Source of the DNA: Microbacterium aurantiacum
GTDB lineage: Bacteria; Actinomycetota; Actinomycetes; Actinomycetales; Microbacteriaceae
Assembly: GCF_021654035.1 (NCBI RefSeq)
Contig: NZ_JAJPDW010000002.1
Span: forward strand, 310,001 to 374,000
DNA length: 64,000 nt
Reading direction: 5' to 3'
The notes beneath the pieces are model-generated. The model saw only the letters and a program-made list of their open reading frames with translations, did no database searches and was not told the origin of the DNA. The first letter of the stretch is position 1, and the number at the start of each line of letters is the position of its first letter. Below, piece by piece: positions 55,130 to 63,237 of this stretch. The position numbers were made by a program, and so were the translations under genes.

Positions 55130-57460
55130 ATGGTCGATCTCGCCGACGATCCGACGCGCCTCCCCGACGCCGACAACCTGTCCCCGGCGGTTGCGGCGAT
55201 CGAGGACGACGCCCCGCCCACCGCGCCGCCCGTCGCGTCCCGACGACGGCGCCGGCAGTGGGGCACGGAACGCCCGCGGCCCCCGCTCCCCGCGGTTCAT
55301 GCCCGTCCCTCGACCGCCAAGCTCATCTGGGGGCAGGTCGCGATCTGGGTGACGGTGGCCGTCTGGGCGCTGTACATGCTCACCGTCGCCGTGACGCTCC
55401 TGTTCGCGGGCGCCTTCGACTCCACCTGGCGGGTCATCGAAGCCGTCTCCTACCTGCTCGTCATCAGCGTGCTGACCTTCTCGGCCCTGATGTACCTCGT
55501 CGCCCGGCAGGGTGCCTACGAGCGCTTCGCCCGTCATCGGCGCGCTGACCGCGCCGAGCTCGATCGGCACTTCTCGTTCAGCCACGGTCCGCTCACCGTG
55601 CTCGTGCCCTCGTACGCGGAAGAGCCCGGCGTGATCCGCACGACCCTCTGGTCGGCGGCGCTGCAGGAGTACCCCTCGATGCGGGTGGTCCTCCTCATCG
55701 ACGACAACCCCGACCCCGCCGACCCGGCCGTGGCGGCCAAGCTCGCCGAGACCCGTCGGATCGGGCCCGAGATCACGCGGGCGCTCGCCGGTCCCGCGGC
55801 GGACTTCCGCGAGGCCCTTGCGCACTGCGAGGCCGAGATCGCGGCATCCGGACAGGCGGACGAAGACCTGATGGTCAGGCTCGTGGACGTCTACACCGCC
55901 GCCGTCGACTGGCTCCGCGCCCTCGCGGCGACGCACGCGCGCGAAGACCACGTCGACGACTTCTTCGTCGACGAGGTGGTGCTCGGCCTCGCCGACGACC
56001 TCGACGCCACGGCCGGGGCGGTCATGACCGCGCTCGACGAAGGGGCGGTCGTCCCCGCCGAGCGCATGCGCGAACTGTTCCGGCGCCTCGTGTGGATCTT
56101 CTCCGCCGAGGTGACCTCGTTCGAGCGCAAGCGCTACGCGTCGCTGTCGCACGAGGCGAACAAGGCGATGAACCTCAACTCCTACATCGGTCTGCTCGGG
56201 GGGCGCTTCGCCGAGCAGCAGACCGAACTGGGCCTGCTCCTGCGCCCGGTGACGACTGCCGCCGAAGCGGACCTCGACGTGCCCTACTCGGAGTTCGTCC
56301 TCACCCTCGACGCCGACTCGGTCCTGCTGCGCGACTACTGCCTGCGCCTGGTGCACTTCCTCGAGCAGCCCGAGAACGCCAAGGTCGCCGTGACCCAGAC
56401 CCCGTACTCGTCGTTCCGCGGGGCTCCGACCCGGGTCGAGCGGCTCTCGGGCGCGACGACCGACGTGCAGCACATCCTCCACCAGGGGATGACGGCCCAC
56501 AACGCCACCTTCTGGGTCGGCGCAAACGCGGTCATCCGCATGGAGGCACTCGACGACATCCTCGAGATCGACACCGTCGACGGGTTCGAGGTCCGCCGCT
56601 ATGTGCAGGACCGCACGGTGATCGAGGACACCGAGTCCAGCGTCGATCTCGGTGAGCACGGGTGGACGCTGGTGAACTACCCCGAGCGGCTCAGCTACTC
56701 GGCCACGCCGCCCGACTTCGGCACCCTCGTGGTCCAGCGGCGGCGATGGGCCAACGGCGGCCTGCTGATCCTGCCGAAGTTCTGGCGGCAGATGCGCGCG
56801 CACCGCCTTGCCCACAAGCCGATGGCGATCGGCGAGATCGCCCTGCGCGCGAACTACATGGCCTCCATCGCGTGGGCGAGCCTCGGCCTGGTGTTCCTCC
56901 TCGCCTACCCCTACGACAGCCGCCTCGTCAGTCCGCTCGTCCTCATCGGGGCGCTCCCGTACTTCCTGGCCATGGCGAGCGACCTGCACTACTGCGGCTA
57001 CAAGCGCACCGACATCTTCCGCATCTACGGGTTCAACCTGATCCTGCTGCCGGTGAACATCGCCGGCGTGCTGAAGTCCATCCAGCAGGGGCTGACGGGC
57101 AAGAAGATCCCCTTCGCCCGGACGCCGAAGGTGAAGGACCGCACCGCCACACAGGTGCTCTACGTCGTCGCGCCCTACGTCATCGTGGGCTTCTCGCTCT
57201 TCGTCGCCTGGCGCAGCTGGCTCGACGGCGCGTGGGGGACCCTCGCGTTCTCGGCGTTCAACGCGTTCTGCTGCTCGTGGGCGATCCTCGCCAACATCGG
57301 CATCCGGAACTCCCTCGTGGACACCTGGATCGGGCTCACGGACTGGATGTGGGTGGATGCCGCTCCCGCGTCGTCCCGCGCCGGCGACGGCGAGGACGAC
57401 AGCCCCGACTGGCGCACGGTGCTCCGGCAGGGCCACCCGGCGCCGGGGGGTCGGTCGTGA
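55130..57460 (+). CDS. Cellulose-synthase-like GT2 with large insertion
   Basis: 776 residues. Two N-terminal TM helices (~64-92, 103-124), the GT2 fold with VPSYAEEPGV and LIDDNPDP (Asp191/192), then a roughly 190-residue helical, acidic insertion (~195-385) before the DADS motif (394-397), EDTE (499-502) and QRRRW (536-540), and about five C-terminal TM helices. The motif set indicates processive synthesis and export of a beta-glycan. Its TGA overlaps the GTG of the GH18 gene, linking synthesis with hydrolysis. TAGAGT at 55070 may be the -10. Confidence 0.9.
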   Translation: MVDLADDPTRLPDADNLSPAVAAIEDDAPPTAPPVASRRRRRQWGTERPRPPLPAVHARPSTAKLIWGQVAIWVTVAVWALYMLTVAVTLLFAGAFDSTWRVIEAVSYLLVISVLTFSALMYLVARQGAYERFARHRRADRAELDRHFSFSHGPLTVLVPSYAEEPGVIRTTLWSAALQEYPSMRVVLLIDDNPDPADPAVAAKLAETRRIGPEITRALAGPAADFREALAHCEAEIAASGQADEDLMVRLVDVYTAAVDWLRALAATHAREDHVDDFFVDEVVLGLADDLDATAGAVMTALDEGAVVPAERMRELFRRLVWIFSAEVTSFERKRYASLSHEANKAMNLNSYIGLLGGRFAEQQTELGLLLRPVTTAAEADLDVPYSEFVLTLDADSVLLRDYCLRLVHFLEQPENAKVAVTQTPYSSFRGAPTRVERLSGATTDVQHILHQGMTAHNATFWVGANAVIRMEALDDILEIDTVDGFEVRRYVQDRTVIEDTESSVDLGEHGWTLVNYPERLSYSATPPDFGTLVVQRRRWANGGLLILPKFWRQMRAHRLAHKPMAIGEIALRANYMASIAWASLGLVFLLAYPYDSRLVSPLVLIGALPYFLAMASDLHYCGYKRTDIFRIYGFNLILLPVNIAGVLKSIQQGLTGKKIPFARTPKVKDRTATQVLYVVAPYVIVGFSLFVAWRSWLDGAWGTLAFSAFNAFCCSWAILANIGIRNSLVDTWIGLTDWMWVDAAPASSRAGDGEDDSPDWRTVLRQGHPAPGGRS

Positions 57461-59034
57461 GGGTCGCGACGCGCGGTCGGCACGCCGGCAAGCGCCTGTC
57501 GCCCTGGCGGGTCGGAACGGCCGTCGCCGTGGTCGCCGCGATCGTCGCGGCCCCGTTCGTCGTGGGCGCGGTCCTCGGCCGACAGGCGGCAGCGGAGGCC
57601 ACCGTGGCCGGACCCCGCTGGTTCGGCGGCTACTTCGACGTCCCCGCCGCGGCGGTGTCGGACACCCCGACGGTGGGGGAGGACGCGGCGATCGTCCTCG
57701 CGTTCGTCGTGGCGGAGGCCGAGGACGTCTGCGAACCGTCGTGGGGCACCTTCTACGGCCTCGACGAGGCCGAGCGCGAACTCGACCTCGATCGCCGGGT
57801 CGCACGGCTTCGGCAGGGCGGCGCCGACATCGTGGTGTCCTTCGGCGGCGCGATCAACACCGAGCTCGCCAGTGCCTGCCAGACCTCCGGCGAGGTCGCG
57901 GCCGCCTACCGCGACGTGATCGAGCGGTACGGGGTCGGCACGATCGATCTCGACCTGGAGTACGCCAACCTCAGCGACGAGGCCGCCGGCTACCGTCGCG
58001 CCGCTGCGGTCGCGCAGGTGCAACGGGAGCGTGAGCGCGCGGGACAGCCGTTGGAGGTGTGGCTGACCCTCCCGGTGGCGATGGACGGTCTCACCGACGA
58101 GGGCCTCACGGTGGTGCGTCAGATGCTCTCCTCCGGCGTCGACCTCACGGGGGTCAACGTCATGACGATGAACTACAACACCGACCTCGGCGACCGGTCG
58201 ATGGGGGACATCGCCATCGACGCGGTCACCGCCACGCGCGGACAGCTGACGACCCTGTACGACCGCATGGACGTCGACCTCCCGCCCGAGGGGGCGTGGG
58301 CGATCCTCGGGGTCACACCCATGATCGGCCAGAACGACGTCGCCGGCGAGGTCTTCACGCTCCGCGATGCCGAGATGCTCCACGACTTCGCCTCCGATCA
58401 CGCGCTGGGCCGTATGTCGATGTGGTCGCTCAATCGCGATCGCACCTGCGGGGCGAACTATCCGGACATCCAGATCGTGTCCGATTCGTGCAGCGGGATC
58501 GACCAGAAGGGGGAGAGCTTCGCCGCGATCCTCTCGGAGGGGTTCGACGGCATGCCGGCCGCCCCGGCGGCCCCGACGACGGCTCCGACGCCCGTGGCGG
58601 ACGACCCCGAGACCAGCCCGTATCCGATCTGGTCGCCGGACACGGCGTACTCCACCGGCGTGCGGGTGGTGTGGCACGGCAACGTCTACAGCGCGAAGTG
58701 GTGGACGCTCGGCGACGCCGAACCGGACGACCCGACGCTGGAGGGCGACGAGACCCCCTGGACGCTCGTCGGCCCGGTGATGGCGAACGATGCGCCGTAT
58801 GCGCCGCCGACCGTGCCGGACGGGACCTACCCCGTCTGGAAGCCCGAGGCGGTGTACACCGCGGGCGACCGGGTCCAGCTCGAGGGCATCCCGTACGTCG
58901 CGAAGTGGTGGACGCAGGGAGACGACCCCGCGCTCGGCCTCACCGACCACGACCGTTCGCCGTGGCGGGTGCTCCCGCCGACACCCACGGCGACGCCCAC
59001 GCCGACACCCACCCCGACACCGACTCCGAGATGA
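57457..59034 (+). CDS. Membrane-anchored GH18 protein with two CBM5/12 modules
   Basis: 525 residues, GTG start overlapping the GT2 stop. N-terminal basic region and TM helix (~18-40), GH18 barrel with SFGG (128-131) and the catalytic DxDxE (Asp164, Asp166, Glu168 in TIDLDLE); the first Asp of the DxxDxDxE consensus is Gly161, but the proton donor is kept. Two C-terminal CBM5/12 repeats follow, each with A/SAKWWT and a Trp pair (about 387-440 and 455-505), and a (TP)n tail. It should bind and cut a GlcNAc-containing beta-1,4 polymer outside the cell, possibly the product of the coupled GT2. Confidence 0.9.
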   Translation: MRVATRGRHAGKRLSPWRVGTAVAVVAAIVAAPFVVGAVLGRQAAAEATVAGPRWFGGYFDVPAAAVSDTPTVGEDAAIVLAFVVAEAEDVCEPSWGTFYGLDEAERELDLDRRVARLRQGGADIVVSFGGAINTELASACQTSGEVAAAYRDVIERYGVGTIDLDLEYANLSDEAAGYRRAAAVAQVQRERERAGQPLEVWLTLPVAMDGLTDEGLTVVRQMLSSGVDLTGVNVMTMNYNTDLGDRSMGDIAIDAVTATRGQLTTLYDRMDVDLPPEGAWAILGVTPMIGQNDVAGEVFTLRDAEMLHDFASDHALGRMSMWSLNRDRTCGANYPDIQIVSDSCSGIDQKGESFAAILSEGFDGMPAAPAAPTTAPTPVADDPETSPYPIWSPDTAYSTGVRVVWHGNVYSAKWWTLGDAEPDDPTLEGDETPWTLVGPVMANDAPYAPPTVPDGTYPVWKPEAVYTAGDRVQLEGIPYVAKWWTQGDDPALGLTDHDRSPWRVLPPTPTATPTPTPTPTPTPR

Positions 59035-59037
59035 CGC

Positions 59038-59075
59038 CGAGGCCCCGGCATCCTGATGCGGATGCCGGGGCCTCG
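59038..59075. terminator. Bidirectional terminator between GH18 and amidase genes
   Basis: Perfect 16-bp stem (59038-59053 with 59060-59075), 6-nt loop, built around GGCATCC/GGATGCC. It starts 4 nt after the GH18 stop and ends 26 nt before the amidase stop. Confidence 0.85.
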
Positions 59076-59100
59076 GGTCTCGGGGGCAGCGGGGGTGCGG

Positions 59101-61008
59101 TCAGTCGAGCGCCGGGTACAGCGTCGGCGACGTGCGGTGACCGGTGGCCTGCTCGTAGTCGAACGCGAACCCGAGCAGGGCGCCCTCGGAGAAGTCGCGA
59201 CCGAGGAACTCGATGTTCGCTCCACCGCCGGGGATCTGCTCGCCCTCGACGGCCTGTCCCATCGGCACCGTCACCGCGGGGAGACCGGTGTTCGGGCTCA
59301 GGCGCATGTTCGTCCCGATCGTGCCGTACGGGTTTCCCGTCGGGTAGACGAGGGCGTCCAGACCTTCGGCCTCCATCATCGCGGTGACGATCTGCTTGCC
59401 GCGCGCCAGCTGCAGGGTGTGCGTGCCCTCCGGCCCCGCCCACGCCTCGTACGCCTCGGGGGTCACGCGGGAGCGCGAGACGTAGGTGGCGTTGTTCGGG
59501 TTGCTCGCGGTGATGCCGCGGTTCGGGATGATGTTCGGCGACTCGCTGATCTGCGCGAGGCTCCGCGTCGTCACCGCGGGGTTGAGGTACGCGTCGATGT
59601 AGATCTGCAGGTCGTGGTTGAACTCCGGGCCCGAACCGCTGCCCTCGGCGAGGATCGCCGCCCAGCCCTCGGGGGTGGCGACCTCGACGACCTCGGCGCC
59701 CTGCGCGCGCAGGTCGGCGATCGCGGCGTCGAACAGACGCACCGTGCTGGTGTTGGAGCCGATCATCGCCGTGACGTAGCCGATCTTCGCGCCCTCCAGG
59801 GCGGTCGACGACAGCCCCGAGGTGTACGACGCGGGAACCAGACCGCTCTGGCGGGCGGTGACCGGGTCGCCGTCGTCGATGCCGACGACCGCGTCGAGGG
59901 CGACGGCGGCATCCACGACCGAGCGGGCCATGGGGCCCCCGGTGTCCTGCGACAGGGCGAGCGGCACGATGCCGTCGCGGCTGGCCAGGCCCACCGTGGG
60001 GCGGACACCGACGAGCTGGTTGTAGTTCGACGGGATGCGGATCGACCCGCCGGTGTCGGTGCCGAAGCCGAGAGCGGCGAAGTTCGCCGCGATCGAGGCG
60101 CCCGTGCCGCCGGAGGAGCCGCCGGCGTTGCGCGCGGTGTTGTACGGGCTCGACACGTCCAGCGTCGATCCCGCGGCCTGCCCGGCGCTGAAGGTCGAGG
60201 ACAGGTTGACGGCGAACTCGTCCATGCTCGCCTTCGCGAGGATCACGGCGCCGTCGGCCCGGAGGCCTTCGACCATGAACGCGTCGGTGGTCGTCTGGTT
60301 GCCGTCCCAGCATCCGCAGCCGGCGGTGGTGGGCATGTCGAGCGTGTTGTAGTTGTCCTTCAGCGCGACCGGGATGCCGAGCAGCATGCTCGTGAGCCCC
60401 GACTCGGCGCGCACGGCGTCGGCGGCGGCCGCGGCGGCGAGCGCCGGCGCGGAGCCGACCGTGACGATGGAGTTCAGCGCCCGCTGACCGTCGCCCTGCG
60501 CGACCCGGTCGTACGCGGCGATCCGGTCGATGTAGGCCTGGGTGATCTCGACCGAGGTGGTGACGCCGGCGTTCATCGCCGCCTGCATCTCGATCACCGA
60601 CGCCTCGACGAGCTCGAACGGTCCGTCGTCGTAGATGATGCGCTGCGAGGCCGCGGCGAGGTCGGCGACCGTGATGACGCCGTCGGTGTCGAGGTCGACC
60701 TTCGACACCGCCGCCCATCCGGCATCCGTCGATGTCGTGCCGAAGGCGGAGGCGATGACGTCGAGATCGTCCGCGGTGACCTGGTGGTCGCCGGTGAGGT
60801 CGAGCTCGGTGTAGTACGGCATCAGGAACGGCGCGGATGCCGTGTCGTCGGCGACGGCGGTCGCGGGGAGCGTCACCGCGCCGGCCGTCAGGGTGCCGGC
60901 GATCGCGAGGGTCGCGATCGCTCGGGAGGTGGGGGTCTTCACCGCGGGGGTCCTCCGGGTCGTGGGGGCGGATGCGAGAGGGGTCGAGGAGGCGGAGCGG
61001 GCGCTCAT
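59101..61008 (-). CDS. Secreted amidase-signature enzyme with N-terminal dockerin
   Basis: 635 residues. Signal peptide (~1-53). Residues ~67-125 hold two EF-hand-like dockerin repeats: DLTGDHQVTADD (70-81) and DLDTDGVITVAD (105-116, a canonical DxDxDG loop). The amidase domain (~135-630) has the full Ser-cisSer-Lys triad: Lys217 in ALKDN, Ser298/299 in GGSSGG and Ser322 in GTDTGGSIR. It should hydrolyse an amide bond outside the cell; substrate unknown (peptide amide or aryl amide are family possibilities). Its ATG overlaps the stop of the cohesin gene, so a cohesin and a dockerin are made together. Confidence 0.92.
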   Translation of the reverse strand: MSARSASSTPLASAPTTRRTPAVKTPTSRAIATLAIAGTLTAGAVTLPATAVADDTASAPFLMPYYTELDLTGDHQVTADDLDVIASAFGTTSTDAGWAAVSKVDLDTDGVITVADLAAASQRIIYDDGPFELVEASVIEMQAAMNAGVTTSVEITQAYIDRIAAYDRVAQGDGQRALNSIVTVGSAPALAAAAAADAVRAESGLTSMLLGIPVALKDNYNTLDMPTTAGCGCWDGNQTTTDAFMVEGLRADGAVILAKASMDEFAVNLSSTFSAGQAAGSTLDVSSPYNTARNAGGSSGGTGASIAANFAALGFGTDTGGSIRIPSNYNQLVGVRPTVGLASRDGIVPLALSQDTGGPMARSVVDAAVALDAVVGIDDGDPVTARQSGLVPASYTSGLSSTALEGAKIGYVTAMIGSNTSTVRLFDAAIADLRAQGAEVVEVATPEGWAAILAEGSGSGPEFNHDLQIYIDAYLNPAVTTRSLAQISESPNIIPNRGITASNPNNATYVSRSRVTPEAYEAWAGPEGTHTLQLARGKQIVTAMMEAEGLDALVYPTGNPYGTIGTNMRLSPNTGLPAVTVPMGQAVEGEQIPGGGANIEFLGRDFSEGALLGFAFDYEQATGHRTSPTLYPALD

Positions 61009-61763
61009 CGGGTCACCGCCCGACGACGGAGGACGATCACGACGCCCACGGCGATGACGCCCGCGGCGAGGACGCCGAGGACGATCCAGACGGCTGCGTC
61101 CTGACCGGTCACCGCGAGCGGCGGGCCGGCGGTGTCGGGGGCGGGGGTGGCGTCATCGGTCGGCGGCAGGGGGGAAGTCGTCGCCGAGGACGTGGGCGTC
61201 GGCGACGGGCTCGGCGGCTCGGGCGCGGCCGTCAGCGCCGTGGTCGCCGAGACCACCGCGCCTTCGGGGAGGCCGATCGCTGTGCCGGAGGCGCTGAGGA
61301 ACGTCGCGTCGGACACTGCGATCTCGGCGGTGCCACCACCGAGGGCGGTGAACGAGAAGGTCACGAGCTCCTGCGCACCCGACAGGCCGGGTGAGGTGCC
61401 CAGGCGCGTGTGCGTGAAGGTGGCGGTGCCGGCGTCGTCGGCGACGGCGTCGAAGCCGCCGGTCGGGAAGGTGCTCTCCCCGTCGACCAGGCCGAGCAGC
61501 GCCGGGTCGTAGGTGACGGCGAGCTCGTAGGCGAAGACGTCGGCGGAGGCGTCGACGGCGATGACGACCTCGACGGTGTCGCCTTCATCCGCGGCGGCGG
61601 GGGCGGTGATGCTCACCGCACCGATGGTCGGTGGCGCCTCGGCCGCGACCGCGGACGGTGCGAGGGCGAGGGAGCCGCCGAGGAGGGCGGTGGCGGCGGC
61701 GAGGGCCGCGACGGCGCGTGAGCGTCGTTGGAGCGGACGCCGTGCGGGGGTGTTCTCGGGCAT
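61005..61763 (-). CDS. LAVTG-anchored cohesin-domain surface protein
   Basis: 252 residues from ATG at 61763, with GGAAGGA 11 nt upstream. Signal peptide (1-41, AVAA end), one cohesin-like domain (~46-178; YELAVTYDPALLGLVDG and FTALGGGTAEIAVSDA are family patterns), a P/T/S-rich wall-spanning linker, then LAVTG (216-220), TM helix (224-245) and RRRAVTR tail. LAxTG is the signal read by class E sortases. It would display the cohesin on the wall and recruit dockerin-bearing partners, first of all the amidase encoded immediately downstream. Confidence 0.88.
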   Translation of the reverse strand: MPENTPARRPLQRRSRAVAALAAATALLGGSLALAPSAVAAEAPPTIGAVSITAPAAADEGDTVEVVIAVDASADVFAYELAVTYDPALLGLVDGESTFPTGGFDAVADDAGTATFTHTRLGTSPGLSGAQELVTFSFTALGGGTAEIAVSDATFLSASGTAIGLPEGAVVSATTALTAAPEPPSPSPTPTSSATTSPLPPTDDATPAPDTAGPPLAVTGQDAAVWIVLGVLAAGVIAVGVVIVLRRRAVTR

Positions 61764-62141
61764 GCGGGAGCGGGTCCTTCCGGATGGGGGGGATGCACCG
61801 GGTGTCGGGATGCCGCCCACCCTGGCACCGGCGGATTTCCCGACGGTTGCCCGGTGTTGCGCGCCCGTGTCGGGCAGTGAGACACCGGCGCATCCCGCGC
61901 ACCGCATGCTGTGGCCGCGCGCGGGTTTCGCTTACCCTTGAGGGGAGGGTGTCCCCAGCATCCTCACCTCCCCGTCGCCGACGGCTTGCTTCGGGTGCGA
62001 GCCCCGGCATCTTTACAGACGGGTGTGCGGTCCGCGGTCTCCCCACCGCGGGCCGCACCACTTTCTGCGCCCGGCGCGAGAATTCACGCGCCGGAAACAC
62101 GATGCCCTCGAGGGGACCCGCGGCGCGGATAGGCTCGGCGG
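61764..62141. other. 378-nt divergent intergenic region between cohesin and VanZ-like genes
   Basis: No supported ORF. On the plus side a 14-bp stem with one G-T pair (62025-62038 with 62045-62058) forms a strong hairpin of unknown role. TAGGCT at 62130-62135 lies 6 nt before the VanZ-like GTG and is a likely -10 for a leaderless message. No convincing promoter for the minus-strand cohesin operon was identified. Confidence 0.5.
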
Positions 62142-62597
62142 GTGCCGCACCGCTCGAGACCCGCCGCCCTCGTGCTCCTGGCCTACGCCGTCGCGCTGGC
62201 GGCCATCGCGTTCTGGCCGGTGCCGGTGGACAGCGGGGCGGGCCCGCTCCTGCATGCGATCACGCGGGTGTTCCCCGTGCTGACGTACGACCGGATCGAG
62301 TTCGCGGCGAACATCGCCCTCTTCGTCCCGTTCGGCGTGCTCGTCACCCTGCTTGTACGGCAGGCGTGGCTGGTGCTCCCGCTGGGGTTCCTCACGACCC
62401 TCATGATCGAGACTGCGCAGGCGCTGCTGCTGGACCGTCGGACGCCGAGCGTCCTCGACCTCGTCGCGAACATGGCCGGGGTGTGCGTCGGCCTGCTCGT
62501 CGTGGTCTTCGTCCGCTGGCTCCAGGAGGAGCACCAGATCGCGGCGCCCGTCACGGCGATGCCGCCGCGTCCGCGGGTTCCGGCATCCCGCCGCTGA
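62142..62597 (+). CDS. VanZ-like membrane protein
   Basis: 151 residues, GTG start. Four TM helices and the VanZ-family pattern (NIALFVPFGVLVTLL, then the E in IETAQ and S-x-x-D in SVLDLVANMAG). Family members are widespread; the prototype gives low-level teicoplanin resistance, but nearly all chromosomal copies have no tested role. It stands alone between two minus-strand wall-protein genes; 27 nt separate its stop from the convergent LPVTG gene. Confidence 0.88.
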   Translation: MPHRSRPAALVLLAYAVALAAIAFWPVPVDSGAGPLLHAITRVFPVLTYDRIEFAANIALFVPFGVLVTLLVRQAWLVLPLGFLTTLMIETAQALLLDRRTPSVLDLVANMAGVCVGLLVVVFVRWLQEEHQIAAPVTAMPPRPRVPASRR

Positions 62598-62624
62598 GGG
62601 TGCGGGACCGGCAGGGGCCGCGCG

Positions 62625-63167
62625 TCAGAGGCTGTCGCGGCGGCGGCGCACGACCGCCACGACGCCGAGGGCGGCGCCGGCGACGAGGAGGAGGCCCCCG
62701 CCGATCCAGAGACCGGTCATCGTCGCACTGTCGAAGCCGGTCACCGGGAGGCTCCCGTCCGGGTTCGTGACCGAGACCGCGGAGGTGCCGCCGGCCGAGG
62801 TCGAGGAGAACGCCGCGATGTTGTAGGTGCCGCGCGCATCGGCGGGGAAGGTGATGCGGACCCCGGCGAGCGAGCCGTCGGCGGTCGAGACGGCGTTTCC
62901 GCTCGCGGTGGAGACGGTGCGGATCATCCCGATGACGGCATCCGAAGCGTTCTCTCCCGTGACGGTGATGGTCACCGGTTCGTTCGCGGAGAAGGTGGCG
63001 GGGTCGCACGCGAAGAGCGTCGTGCCCCCCGGAACGGCCGTGGCGGGCGTCGCGGTGCACGACCCCGACGGCGGATAGATGGTCGAGGCGTGGGCTGCGG
63101 CGGGCACGCTCAAAGCCGCGACGGCGGCGATCGTCGTGGCGGCGAAGAACGTGGGGAGTCGTCTCAT
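62625..63167 (-). CDS. LPVTG-anchored small wall protein
   Basis: 180 residues. Signal peptide (1-27), one Ig-like/beta-sandwich domain of about 105 residues with two Cys (37 and 54), LPVTG (140-144), TM helix (151-173) and RRRRDSL tail. Probably housekeeping-sortase anchored; no ligand known. TAGACT at 63182-63177 is 9 nt before the ATG, suggesting a near-leaderless transcript separate from the DUF4012 gene 70 nt upstream. Confidence 0.85.
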   Translation of the reverse strand: MRRLPTFFAATTIAAVAALSVPAAAHASTIYPPSGSCTATPATAVPGGTTLFACDPATFSANEPVTITVTGENASDAVIGMIRTVSTASGNAVSTADGSLAGVRITFPADARGTYNIAAFSSTSAGGTSAVSVTNPDGSLPVTGFDSATMTGLWIGGGLLLVAGAALGVVAVVRRRRDSL

Positions 63168-63237
63168 GGCTCGCCAAGTCTAAGCGGCACCTGTGACCGC
63201 CTCGTGTCGGGGGGATGAGAGAACGGTCACGATCGGG

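Noticed and set aside
61764..62141. Cyclic-di-AMP or other known riboswitch before the cohesin or VanZ genes
   Set aside because: No conserved riboswitch core recognised; a single hairpin is insufficient evidence.
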